NCBI GenBank assembly: GCA_963991985.1
Contig: CAXDRX010000012.1
Coordinates: 1-43,891, forward strand
Origin: MED-G17 sp963991985
GTDB taxonomy: Bacteria; Bacteroidota; Bacteroidia; NS11-12g; UBA9320
Reading direction: 5' to 3'
Length of the DNA stretch: 43,891 nt
Positions 1-7,584 of the stretch are shown in pieces (position 1 is the stretch's first letter; each line of letters opens with the position of its first letter). The notes under the pieces were generated by a model. The model ran no database searches. It was given only the letters and a program-made list of their open reading frames with translations, and was not told where the DNA came from. A program made the translations under genes and the position numbers.

Positions 1-325
<325 letters not shown>

Positions 326-359
326 AAAAAATTTTAAAGTTTAATTCTGACTTGTGTTT

Positions 360-444
360 CTCAAAGTAAATCTTTGAGGGCTTGCTATTCCTAATTACTT
401 CAAAGAACTTTCGCTGGTCTTTGACCAGCTCCCATTTAAATGGG
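360..444 (-). repeat. inverted repeats in the 16S leader
   Basis: Three perfect dyads lie between P1 and the 16S gene. A 14-base palindrome, CCCATTTAAATGGG, is at 431-444 over the expected P1 start. A stem of 7 base pairs with a 3-base loop is at 413-429 (GCTGGTC/GACCAGC). Another stem of 7 base pairs with a 5-base loop is at 360-378 (CTCAAAG/CTTTGAG). In the leader RNA they could act in processing or antitermination, or the palindrome could bind a regulator. The role is inferred; only the symmetry is seen. Confidence 0.6.
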
Positions 445-448
445 GGTG

Positions 449-477
449 CAAATGTAAAACTACTTTTAATAAATCAA
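449..477 (-). promoter_or_regulatory. rRNA operon promoter P1 (16S-proximal)
   Basis: On the minus strand a perfect Bacteroidota -7 element, TACATTTG, occupies 456 down to 449. A TTG at 477-475 lies 18 bases upstream and can serve as the -33 element. Transcription should start near 440-445, giving a leader of roughly 115-120 bases before mature 16S. The bases after the -7 box (CA, any base, CCCCATT) recur at the second promoter about 105 bases upstream. Confidence 0.75.
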
Positions 478-553
478 GCAATTTATTGTTTTTTTTTGCT
501 TGTTTTATTTCTTAGTGTTTTCTATCGACGCTTCCCAATCAATAATGGGGATG

Positions 554-583
554 CAAATCTACACCTTCTTTCAAAAGCACAAA
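554..583 (-). promoter_or_regulatory. rRNA operon promoter P2 (distal)
   Basis: On the minus strand TTTG at 583-580 and TAGATTTG at 561-554 are separated by 18 bases, an excellent match to the Bacteroidota -33/-7 promoter. It shares the block TAnATTTGCAnCCCCATT with P1. It lies directly after the stop codon of the thioredoxin-like lipoprotein gene that ends at 602, so rRNA transcription is set up immediately behind the terC operon. Confidence 0.75.
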
Positions 584-601
584 TATTTATTTTGATAATT
601 T

Positions 602-1252
602 TTATTTTTTTATTCCACAACCAATGGCTTTGGTTGTGGAGGGTGTCACTGGCACCCCATTTTCCAATGATTTTATTGCATTCTCAATGTAATTGATTTG
701 CACAGATTCGGCATCTTGGTAATTGTCATCAATGGTTCCTTTGTATCGCAAAATAAATTCTCCGTTTTCAATTTTAAGCAGAAAGACTTCGGGAGTCTTG
801 GTGGCTCCGAATTTTGGAAATATTTCTTGCTTTTCGTCCATTAGGTAATTAAATGGAAAGTCTTTTTCGGTTGCTCGATTTTTCATTTGTTCAAAACCAT
901 CCTCGGGTTCAAGTTCTGGATTGTTTGGATTGATTGCAAGAACGGGATAATTGGCTTCATTGTTTTTGTGCAACATAATGATTCTATCTTCATATGCTTT
1001 GGCAAATGGACAATGGTTGCAAGTAAATATGATGATCAATCCTTTTTTGTTTTTGAAGTCCGACAAGGAAACCATTGCGTTGTCAATATTTTTCAATGAA
1101 AAGTCCTCTACCGTATCTCCGATTTGATATCCATCTTCTTGGGTTATTGGCATCGCTCCTTTCTTCTGATTTGTTGATTTGGAATTGCATGCAGTGAAAC
1201 AACAAAATAAAAGCATTGCCAAAACGAAATAATTTTGCTTATTCATTTTCAA
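602..1252 (-). CDS. thioredoxin-fold (peroxiredoxin-like) lipoprotein
   Basis: The 216-residue product has a hydrophobic N-terminus ending in a lipobox (FTAC, Cys22), so it is probably an envelope lipoprotein. The body is a thioredoxin fold of the AhpC/TSA-like PRX_like1 type. The redox pair is Cys78 and Cys81 (TCNHCPFAK), followed by the cis-Pro region (GATKTPEVFLL). The C-terminal Gly-Cys-Gly is common in this family. It likely handles thiol or disulfide exchange in the periplasm; the substrate is unknown. It is the last gene of the terC operon and overlaps the preceding thioredoxin gene by 14 bases. Met3 is an alternative start. A perfect stem of 9 base pairs (615-639) sits in the last codons. 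Confidence 0.85.
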   Translation of the reverse strand: MKMNKQNYFVLAMLLFCCFTACNSKSTNQKKGAMPITQEDGYQIGDTVEDFSLKNIDNAMVSLSDFKNKKGLIIIFTCNHCPFAKAYEDRIIMLHKNNEANYPVLAINPNNPELEPEDGFEQMKNRATEKDFPFNYLMDEKQEIFPKFGATKTPEVFLLKIENGEFILRYKGTIDDNYQDAESVQINYIENAIKSLENGVPVTPSTTKAIGCGIKK

Positions 1253-1727
1253 TTAATTTTCTTAATTCATCAATAGAAAGTGATCCCTCATAAAATTGTT
1301 TGTTTCTATGAGAAATAATTAGGGTAGCTGGAATGGCTCCCGACCAGCTTGGGTCGATATCATTTATCCAATAATTCATATTGGGATCGTTTAAATTTAC
1401 CACAGCATTGGAAATCTTATTTTCTTGCAAGAAGGGAATGACCAAGCGGTCTATCTGATTGGGCCTATCTAAATTTACCAAAATTAAATCTACATTTTGA
1501 TTTTCTGCTGCCAGCTTTATAAAATCAGGCAACTCTGCAACACAAGGTTTACACCATGTAGCCCAAAAATTTAAAATCCTAACTTTTTCATTTGGTTTTT
1601 TGATGTAGGATTCCTTCAGTTTTTCATAGTCCATGCTTGGCACAAAAAATGAATTGTGCGATGATTTGTCTGGCTTGTTTTGGCAAGCCATGAGGACAAT
1701 ATAAAACAGGTACGATTTATACTTCAT
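1239..1727 (-). CDS. TlpA-type thioredoxin lipoprotein
   Basis: The 162-residue protein has a short signal with a lipobox (VLMAC, Cys15) and a TlpA/ResA-like thioredoxin domain. The active site is FWATWCKPC (Cys59 and Cys62), followed by the ELPDFIKL helix typical of TlpA. It would act as a membrane-anchored periplasmic thiol-disulfide reductase, possibly in cytochrome maturation or extracytoplasmic thiol repair. The electron donor could be the DsbD encoded at 34767-36953, which is an inference. The gene overlaps terC upstream by 11 bases and the next thioredoxin gene by 14, implying coupled translation. Confidence 0.85.
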   Translation of the reverse strand: MKYKSYLFYIVLMACQNKPDKSSHNSFFVPSMDYEKLKESYIKKPNEKVRILNFWATWCKPCVAELPDFIKLAAENQNVDLILVNLDRPNQIDRLVIPFLQENKISNAVVNLNDPNMNYWINDIDPSWSGAIPATLIISHRNKQFYEGSLSIDELRKLIENE

Positions 1728-2496
1728 CTTTTTTTTGCATCGTTATTTTTTTTTGAAAACGGGCCTGGACTATATCGATCAAAACCAAAATAATCAACAC
1801 GAAATAAAAAGTTGTTTTGCTCATCGGAGTAATGCTTCTCCCAAAAAATGACAATTGAGCCAAGTGTCCTCCTTCTGTGATCAGCATAATTCCCACGAGA
1901 AATAAAATGAAAAGCCCCAAAACTTCGTACAATCTATTTTTTTCCAGAAATTCCGCAATTCTATCGGCTAAGGCAAGCATCAATACTCCACCAAGCAAAA
2001 TTGCAGCAGCCATGACCCAAAATTGGTATTCTCCTGTTTGCGGGTCTTTGGTCAGGGCCATGGCGCTCAAAATACTATCAAAACTAAAGACCAAATTCAT
2101 GACAATAATGGTTGCGAGTACTTTTATGTAGGACGATTTCTTGTGTACTTTTTCATAGAATTGAAGTCGGCTGATATGCCAAATCTCTTTTACCGCGGTG
2201 TATAGTATGAATGCGCCCCCCAGCAAAATAAGCAGTGCATGTAGGTTTGGTTGGCACTTGACCCATGAATTTTGAAAAGTTATAAATGGTTGTTCAAACA
2301 TTTGAATCAATTGAATCAATGCAAATAAGAGAGCAATCCGCAAAACAATTGCCAGTGCAATCCCCCATCTTCGTGCTTTGTTTTGTTGGTGGCTTGGTAG
2401 ACGTTTGGAAACAAGCGAGATGTACAACAAATTGTCGAATCCAAGGACTGCTTGCAAAACAACAAGCATCAGCAAGGTAAAAATGGTTTCGACCAC
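1717..2496 (-). CDS. terC: TerC-family integral membrane protein
   Basis: The 259-residue polytopic protein matches the TerC/YkoY family. Characteristic membrane-embedded acidic motifs are GFDNLLY near residue 21 and FSFDSILSAMAL near residue 140, with about seven predicted helices. TerC proteins are linked to tellurite resistance, and some relatives to manganese export or metal loading of exported proteins. The start is GTG at 2496, which gives the usual family N-terminus (MVETIFTLL). A -7 box lies only 4 bases upstream, so the mRNA may be leaderless. It heads an operon with two thioredoxin lipoproteins, which fits an envelope metal or redox role but does not prove it. Confidence 0.85.
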   Translation of the reverse strand: MVETIFTLLMLVVLQAVLGFDNLLYISLVSKRLPSHQQNKARRWGIALAIVLRIALLFALIQLIQMFEQPFITFQNSWVKCQPNLHALLILLGGAFILYTAVKEIWHISRLQFYEKVHKKSSYIKVLATIIVMNLVFSFDSILSAMALTKDPQTGEYQFWVMAAAILLGGVLMLALADRIAEFLEKNRLYEVLGLFILFLVGIMLITEGGHLAQLSFFGRSITPMSKTTFYFVLIILVLIDIVQARFQKKITMQKKDEV

Positions 2497-2500
2497 GGAC

Positions 2501-2508
2501 CAAATTTA
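2501..2508 (-). promoter_or_regulatory. -7 element for the terC operon
   Basis: TAAATTTG on the minus strand is a perfect TAnnTTTG match. It ends 4 bases before the GTG start of terC, so transcription should begin at or within a base or two of the start codon. No clear -33 TTG is visible. Confidence 0.55.
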
Positions 2509-2517
2509 GAAAATTTT

Positions 2518-2548
2518 TTTGTGAGAAAATAAATTTTAATTACTTTCG
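2518..2548 (+). promoter_or_regulatory. promoter for the small membrane protein/pdhB
   Basis: TTTG at 2518-2521 and TACTTTCG at 2541-2548 are 19 bases apart, matching the -33/-7 layout with one C-for-T change in the -7 box. The start codon at 2564 follows 15 bases later. It is divergent from the terC promoter in the same 67-base gap. Confidence 0.5.
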
Positions 2549-2563
2549 AAATGCCCCTTAACC

Positions 2564-2866
2564 ATGACCGGATATTTTTTTATCGCTGCCTTGATTTTTA
2601 GTATTCGAGGTGTTGTTCGTAGCCAATTGAAATGTCAAAGAAAAAGCAAAAAATGCCGCCAAAACTTGGTGCTTGCGAATCGTCTATTTTTACTATCCCT
2701 TCCTTATGTTTTGTTCCTTCCCGTTTTTGAGATGTTCATCTTTCTCAACCAGCCGAACAACAGCATAGCCTTGGGCCTAGCGAATGTATTTTTTGTTGTT
2801 GTGGGCAGTTTTTTTTCTTGGAGCGTTTGTGTGCTCATGTTTCGTTTACAGAAGATCAAAAAGTAG
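2564..2866 (+). CDS. small hypothetical membrane protein
   Basis: I do not recognise this 100-residue product. It has about three hydrophobic segments (residues 3-15, 40-62 and 68-92) with a basic stretch, rich in Lys, Arg and Gln, between the first two, and a basic C-terminus. This suggests a small inner-membrane protein with cytoplasmic positive loops. It has its own well-spaced promoter and an ATG start, and ends 50 bases before pdhB on the same strand, so the two may be cotranscribed. No functional motif is visible. The main doubt is whether it is expressed; the promoter argues for it. Confidence 0.55.
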   Translation: MTGYFFIAALIFSIRGVVRSQLKCQRKSKKCRQNLVLANRLFLLSLPYVLFLPVFEMFIFLNQPNNSIALGLANVFFVVVGSFFSWSVCVLMFRLQKIKK

Positions 2867-2901
2867 ACGATTGGAGGCAAAAAATATTTGTCTTATTCGC
2901 T

Positions 2902-2909
2902 TATTTTTG
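2902..2909 (+). promoter_or_regulatory. -7 element for pdhB
   Basis: TATTTTTG is a perfect TAnnTTTG match and ends 7 bases before the pdhB ATG, predicting a leader of only a few bases. A convincing -33 element at normal spacing is missing. Confidence 0.4.
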
Positions 2910-2916
2910 CAACCCG

Positions 2917-3894
2917 ATGAGAACGGTACAGTTTCGAGAAGCTTTGCGCGAGGCTATGCAGGAAGAGATGCGCGCAGATGATTCTATCATATTAATGGGA
3001 GAAGAGGTGGCCGAGTATAATGGTGCTTATAAGGTGAGCAAAGGTATGTTGGATGAATTTGGAGAAAAAAGAATCATCGATACACCTATTGCAGAACTAG
3101 GTTTTGGAGGCATAGGAGTAGGTGCCGCCATGAATGGTCTACGGCCCATTGTAGAATACATGACTTTTAATTTTTCTTTGGTAGGCATAGACCAAATAAT
3201 CAACAATGCAGCGAAAATGTATTCTATGAGCGGTGGGCAAGTAAATGTTCCCATTGTTTTTCGAGGACCCACTGGCTCTGCTGGACAATTGGGTGCAACG
3301 CATTCACAAAATTTTGAAAATTGGTTTGCCAATACCCCCGGCTTAAAAGTTGTTGTTCCCAGCAATTGCGCAGATGCGAAAGGTTTATTGAAAACAGCCA
3401 TTCGCGATGACAACCCAGTAATTTTTATGGAAAGTGAACAGATGTACGGCATGAAAGGGGAAATACCCGAAGGGGAGTACACGCTTCCCATTGGTAAGGC
3501 AAGAATAGACAAAGAAGGAAAGGATGTGACCTTGGTAAGTTTTGGAAAATTTATGCGAATTGCAGAAAATGCCACCAAAGCTCTTGAAAAAGAGGAAATT
3601 TCTGTGGAGCTAATTGATTTGCGATCTGTAAGGCCAATCGATTACCAAGCCGTTGCAAATTCTATAAAGAAAACAAATCGTTGTGTGGTCTTAGAGGAGG
3701 CATGGCCTCTTGCTTCGATTTCTTCGGAAATAGCCTATATGATGCAAGAGATGGTTTTCGACTATTTGGATGCGCCCATCAAGCGAGTTACTTCCCCAGA
3801 TGTTCCCATGGCTTATTCCCAGACCCTAGTAGATGCATATCTTCCTGATGCCAAGGAAGTATCAGAAGCTGTAAAAAGCGTGCTTTACAGCTAA
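2917..3894 (+). CDS. pdhB: pyruvate dehydrogenase E1 component, beta subunit
   Basis: The 325-residue protein is a complete transketolase-like E1 beta subunit of an alpha2beta2 2-oxo-acid dehydrogenase. It joins E1 alpha to use thiamine diphosphate and decarboxylate pyruvate, passing acetyl to the lipoyl E2. Visible motifs include LMGEEVAEYNGAYKVSKGM, DTPIAELGFGGIGVGAAMNG and the C-terminal VLEEAWPLASISSEIAYMM. A longer frame begins at 2818, but the family N-terminus (MRTVQFREALREAM) starts at the ATG at 2917, behind a -7 box. The alpha subunit and E2 are not in the window. The stop lies 1 base from the end of the convergent amidase gene. Pyruvate is the likely substrate, though branched-chain specificity cannot be excluded. 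Confidence 0.93.
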   Translation: MRTVQFREALREAMQEEMRADDSIILMGEEVAEYNGAYKVSKGMLDEFGEKRIIDTPIAELGFGGIGVGAAMNGLRPIVEYMTFNFSLVGIDQIINNAAKMYSMSGGQVNVPIVFRGPTGSAGQLGATHSQNFENWFANTPGLKVVVPSNCADAKGLLKTAIRDDNPVIFMESEQMYGMKGEIPEGEYTLPIGKARIDKEGKDVTLVSFGKFMRIAENATKALEKEEISVELIDLRSVRPIDYQAVANSIKKTNRCVVLEEAWPLASISSEIAYMMQEMVFDYLDAPIKRVTSPDVPMAYSQTLVDAYLPDAKEVSEAVKSVLYS

Positions 3895-3895
3895 T

Positions 3896-5089
3896 TTACT
3901 TGTTTACATCGTCGGTAAGTCCTAGCGCAAGCCAGTTTGCCAAAGCTTGACGATTGTTTTCAATCAATAAACGTTTCTGGTCAAATTCATTGGTAATGTT
4001 TCCTAGCTCGATGTAAACTGTAGTTGGTCGGGTTTCTCTGAGCATAAATAAATTCCGAGATTTTACGACGCCTGTATACGACCTATTGTTTTGATGTTCG
4101 GAATATTCCATTTGAATTCGCTTCAACATCGTGGAAGCCAACTCATTTCCAACAACACTTCCAGGATAATGATAAAAAAATAAATCTACCTTTTGGTTTT
4201 CTTGTCTTGAATCTACGTGAATCACTATGGCTCTTTGATAGGCATATCCGGCATTTTTGTTTTGGTTGTAGAGGCGGTTTATGATTTCTCCTCTTTGCCG
4301 AAGACGTCTTCCTTGGCTTCGACTTAGGGGCGCACCTCCAAGATACACCTCGTCATAATCACAAGTAAGGAGCCTATCATCGCGTATGCCATCATTGTCT
4401 CTTACCACAATATAAACTCTGGCTCCCCTTTGAATTAAGTTTCTCGCCAATCTTAAGGAAATATCGTAAGCGTATTCATCTTCGCATAGATAAACACCTT
4501 CTTTTTGGCATCTTGCTCCAGGGTCTGGCCCTCCATGACCACTCACAATGTAATACACTTTTCCTTTCAACTCGGAAGAATGTATTTCTACCTCTTTGTA
4601 TTTTTCACCAAATATGTTGTACGTTCTGGTCTCTAAAATATCTTTTTCTTTGGGCATAGTTTCAATTTTTGAAGTTTCCTGATTTCTCTTCAATTCATGA
4701 AACGGTACCCACAAAACTCGATCTGATAAATAAGATTTGATTTTAATATTTAGTTCTTCAAGATCTTCATTGAATTCTTTGATCCTCAGCGCTTTTTGGT
4801 AGTTGTCGTCGCCAATGGTTGTTCTAATACTTTTTCCATTGTAGGTGTATTTTTTGATGGGAAGTTTGTAATCCTTTCCTTTTTGGAGAAAATCTCCTGT
4901 AGACATTTTGTTCATTAGCAAAAAGCTATCTACATTCTCTTGAAATTGGTAGAGACCATAGCGACTAAGGAACCTTTCTATGCCATCACCATTCTTCGGT
5001 TTTGCAACAACCTCTTGGGCATTTGCGTTTGCAATACCCAAAAAAAGGCATAAAAACAATAGCTTAGTTTTTCCAACCATGTTTTCCAA
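3896..5089 (-). CDS. secreted N-acetylmuramoyl-L-alanine amidase-like protein (Amidase_3)
   Basis: The 397-residue protein has a signal peptide ending near ANANAQ (residue 25) and an uncharacterised region to about residue 175. A zinc amidase domain of the AmiC/CwlM type follows. The expected metal ligands and catalytic Glu are visible: His185 (SGHGGPDPGA), Glu205 (EDEYAYDI), His291 (IVIHVDSR) and Glu361 (YIELGNITN). It should cleave peptide stems from peptidoglycan during envelope remodelling. The third motif is VDSR where many relatives have ANA, so it is a divergent branch. The start overlaps the end of pcm by 26 bases; Met4 (5080) is equally plausible and gives a cleaner signal peptide. 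Confidence 0.82.
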   Translation of the reverse strand: MENMVGKTKLLFLCLFLGIANANAQEVVAKPKNGDGIERFLSRYGLYQFQENVDSFLLMNKMSTGDFLQKGKDYKLPIKKYTYNGKSIRTTIGDDNYQKALRIKEFNEDLEELNIKIKSYLSDRVLWVPFHELKRNQETSKIETMPKEKDILETRTYNIFGEKYKEVEIHSSELKGKVYYIVSGHGGPDPGARCQKEGVYLCEDEYAYDISLRLARNLIQRGARVYIVVRDNDGIRDDRLLTCDYDEVYLGGAPLSRSQGRRLRQRGEIINRLYNQNKNAGYAYQRAIVIHVDSRQENQKVDLFFYHYPGSVVGNELASTMLKRIQMEYSEHQNNRSYTGVVKSRNLFMLRETRPTTVYIELGNITNEFDQKRLLIENNRQALANWLALGLTDDVNK

Positions 5090-5714
5090 TTAGTGGTACA
5101 AACTTAAAAGTACCAAGATCTTCAAAAGAAAAATTATTTGAACTTGTCTTTTGAGCAAGTATCATTTTTTGTACATCTTTATCTCCAACAGGGGAAATCA
5201 TTTTACCTCCAACTTTCAGTTGTTGCATCAAAGTTTGCGTTAAATCTGGGGCTCCAGCAGTCACAATTATTTTGTCAAATGGTGCTACTGATGGTAAACC
5301 CTTGGTTCCATCCCCTAGATAACATTTGATGTGTATGGCAAGATTTTTAAGTAATTCTACAGTGCCAGTAAATAATTTTTTGTCTCTTTCTATGGTGTGA
5401 ACTTGGGCGCCCAATTTGCTTAACACTGCGCCTTGGTATCCACTTCCGGTTCCAATTTCCAATACTTTTTCCCCCTCTTGTATTTGAAGACACATTGTTT
5501 GAAAAGCCACAGTGTAGGGTTGAGAAATGGTTTGTCCACTTTCTATTGGATATGCCTTATCTTCATAAGCGAATTGCTCAAAGTTTTTGAGAAAAAAAAG
5601 ATGACGGGGTATTTGGTTGATTGCCTCCAACACCTTTTCATCCCGAATTCCCTTTTGCCTCAATTCTTGAATCAATTGCCTGCGCAAACCCCTATGTTTG
5701 AATGTATCTTCCAA
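5064..5714 (-). CDS. pcm: protein-L-isoaspartate O-methyltransferase
   Basis: The 216-residue enzyme uses S-adenosylmethionine to methylate isoaspartyl residues and start repair of age-damaged proteins. Family hallmarks are IPRHLFF, the segment AYPIESGQTISQPYTVAFQ, motif I VLEIGTGSGYQGAVLSKLG, and a later segment KIIVTAGAPDL. Length is normal for the family. Its 3' end overlaps the amidase start by 26 bases, so the two form one transcription unit. A near-consensus -7 box (TATACTTG on the minus strand, 5764-5771) lies 49 bases upstream. Confidence 0.95.
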   Translation of the reverse strand: MEDTFKHRGLRRQLIQELRQKGIRDEKVLEAINQIPRHLFFLKNFEQFAYEDKAYPIESGQTISQPYTVAFQTMCLQIQEGEKVLEIGTGSGYQGAVLSKLGAQVHTIERDKKLFTGTVELLKNLAIHIKCYLGDGTKGLPSVAPFDKIIVTAGAPDLTQTLMQQLKVGGKMISPVGDKDVQKMILAQKTSSNNFSFEDLGTFKFVPLIGKHGWKN

Positions 5715-5806
5715 GTGTTTACTTTTTACTACGCATTCTTGTCGAATGTCATTTTACAATTTGCAAGTATATCTTTTTTTCGCAGTCGTATAGTTTGATA
5801 ATTTAA

Positions 5807-6724
5807 ATGATTAATGTCGGAGTTTTGGGCAAAGGCGATTTTTCGCCGAAAAAGCTAGAAAAAATAAATGCTTTTCCTTCTTTCAATTTTATCGGTGCTT
5901 ATGACTCTTTTTCTTGGTTAGAAAATTTTTCAAACCCAATTTCACTGATCAACCGATCGGATGCCTTATTTATATTTGATACCGAAATATCTGATTACCA
6001 AACACTCAAGGAGTTGACCCGCAAGCTAAAACATCTATATGTCCATGATCCTAGTCGTTTAGGCTATGATCAATGCCAGCAACTTCAAAGTCTTGCATTT
6101 GAAGCAGGAACGGTGATCCAATTTGGATATTCACCTCTATACTCAGAAACTTTTGAGACTTTAGGTGATGAGCACTTCGAGGCACCCATGGTAGAAATTC
6201 AACATACATTGAAATATAGCAACCAAGGAGCAACGCTCTCTTTGCTCAATGATTTGCTCCTGCAAGACATAGAAATGGCCTGTTATTTTGCGAAATCAGA
6301 AATCAAAAATGTACGTGCCAATGGCATAGGAAATATTGAAGAAAACCCCGATCAGATTCACTCACGTTTGGAATTTTTTAATGGCTGTGTTGTGAATTTA
6401 AATATCAGCAAAATGGGCGTTGAAAATAGGCATATAAGCACTTTATTTCATGGGAATTCACAGCAGGTTATTGATCACCTAGAAAATACCATTTCCTTTT
6501 TTGAAGAAAATGAGCTGGAAGAAATAAACAAAACCAGAAATTTCCATCAAGTGAGAAAAGTTGAGCTCTCGGATCAATATAATTTCGATAAAGGTTTGCG
6601 CGACTTTCTCCAATGCGTAGAGCTTGAAAAAAAACCAAAATCAAGTTTAGATTCATTCATCAATGTAAAATTTATTGCGAGCTTTATCGTTGATCAAGTA
6701 AGCAGTAATTTTGCTAAAGTATGA
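5807..6724 (+). CDS. degenerate Gfo/Idh/MocA-family oxidoreductase-like protein
   Basis: The 305-residue product follows the Gfo/Idh/MocA layout of an N-terminal Rossmann half and a C-terminal sheet domain, but key motifs look eroded. The nucleotide loop reads VGVLGKGDFS, lacking the last glycine. The position of the EKP motif reads YVHDPSRLG (residues about 79-87), losing the catalytic lysine. The usual G-x-H-x-x-D region reads LLLQDIEMA, losing the histidine. It may therefore bind a nucleotide or sugar without dehydrogenase activity, or be a structural relative. It is coupled to a lipoprotein and a polyprenyl glycosylphosphotransferase, suggesting a part in surface glycan assembly. An imperfect -7 box (TATAGTTTG, 5789-5797) lies 9 bases upstream. 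Confidence 0.7.
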   Translation: MINVGVLGKGDFSPKKLEKINAFPSFNFIGAYDSFSWLENFSNPISLINRSDALFIFDTEISDYQTLKELTRKLKHLYVHDPSRLGYDQCQQLQSLAFEAGTVIQFGYSPLYSETFETLGDEHFEAPMVEIQHTLKYSNQGATLSLLNDLLLQDIEMACYFAKSEIKNVRANGIGNIEENPDQIHSRLEFFNGCVVNLNISKMGVENRHISTLFHGNSQQVIDHLENTISFFEENELEEINKTRNFHQVRKVELSDQYNFDKGLRDFLQCVELEKKPKSSLDSFINVKFIASFIVDQVSSNFAKV

Positions 6725-7584
6725 TGACCCAACGATTTTTGGTCTCTTTATTTCTTTTGAGCTTGCTTGCGTGCAATCCGGAAGAAGAAAATCCAGCATT
6801 TCTGCACATTCCCTATATTTCTGTAGAGCAAAACAATGCCCGACATGGTGGAAATACCTCAGATATTGTTGATGCATGGGTTTATGTAGACAACCGTGAA
6901 ATTGGTGTTTTTGAGCTGCCGGCAACCATTCCTATATTGGAAAATGGAATAAAAGAAATAAAAATACTTCCTGGCATAAAAAAAGATGGCCAAAGCAACA
7001 ACCGAATTGTCTATCCATTTTACACAATTTTTAAAAGTATATTGGCTTTGGAGGGTGGGCATGTCGATACCTTATGGCCAGTGGTGAAGTATTTCGAAGA
7101 CTTAAATTTCGCTTGGGTAGAAACCTTTGACAATCAAACGGCTGCGTTAGAAGGAACCGCCAAAAATCGTACGGTAGATTCGATTGCCTTCACCAATTCA
7201 CCCGATGAAATGCTTTCCCTCAAGGGCAATCAATACTCTGCCAAAATTCCGATTGGAAAGGGACCACAAATTTTTGAAGTTGCCACTTTACAAGCAATGC
7301 AACTTCCTCGGGGTAAAAATATTTTCTTAGAAGTCAATTACAAGTCCGATGTTTCTGTTCAATTTGGTGTTTACCCATTAAATACAGCAGACATATTTGG
7401 TTTACCAATTTTGCTTGCCTATCCGAGCACTGAATGGAAAAAACTCTACATCAGTCTTGGTGAAGAGGTAAGTGCGCCCAAAAATCGGGATGCGACCTTC
7501 AAATTATTTTTATATGCTGCGCACACCAATAGCGCTGAAGAAGCTTTTATTTACCTTGATGAATTGAAGATCATACACCCATGA
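6721..7584 (+). CDS. hypothetical lipoprotein
   Basis: The 287-residue protein has a signal sequence with a clear lipobox (SLLAC, cysteine near residue 18), so it should be a lipid-anchored envelope protein. The rest is rich in predicted strands, with an Ig- or PEGA-like N-terminal part (DAWVYVDNREIGVFELPA) and a C-terminal part resembling a jelly-roll or carbohydrate-binding fold (FLEVNYKSDVSVQFGVYP). The fold reading is inference. Its start overlaps the MocA-like gene and its stop overlaps the glycosylphosphotransferase, each by 4 bases, so the three are translated together. The second ATG at 6724 is an alternative start. Confidence 0.75.
   Translation: MMTQRFLVSLFLLSLLACNPEEENPAFLHIPYISVEQNNARHGGNTSDIVDAWVYVDNREIGVFELPATIPILENGIKEIKILPGIKKDGQSNNRIVYPFYTIFKSILALEGGHVDTLWPVVKYFEDLNFAWVETFDNQTAALEGTAKNRTVDSIAFTNSPDEMLSLKGNQYSAKIPIGKGPQIFEVATLQAMQLPRGKNIFLEVNYKSDVSVQFGVYPLNTADIFGLPILLAYPSTEWKKLYISLGEEVSAPKNRDATFKLFLYAAHTNSAEEAFIYLDELKIIHP

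Noticed and set aside
615..639. Perfect stem of 9 base pairs near the end of the peroxiredoxin-like gene, considered as a transcription terminator
   Set aside because: On the minus strand the stem is followed by an A-rich, not T-rich, stretch, and the bases encode the conserved C-terminal Thr-Thr-Lys-Ala-Ile-Gly-Cys-Gly. The symmetry may be chance.
382..696. Open frame of 104 codons on the plus strand over the rRNA promoter region
   Set aside because: It runs through both rRNA promoters, the leader dyads and the end of the lipoprotein gene; its hydrophobic content comes from T-rich intergenic DNA.
602..2496. Tellurium-resistance island (ter cluster)
   Set aside because: Only a TerC homologue is present; no terB, terD, terE or terZ relatives are nearby, so it is an ordinary TerC-family gene.
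2818..2916. N-terminal extension of pdhB
   Set aside because: The extra 33 residues match nothing expected of E1 beta subunits, overlap the small membrane gene and contain the -7 box.
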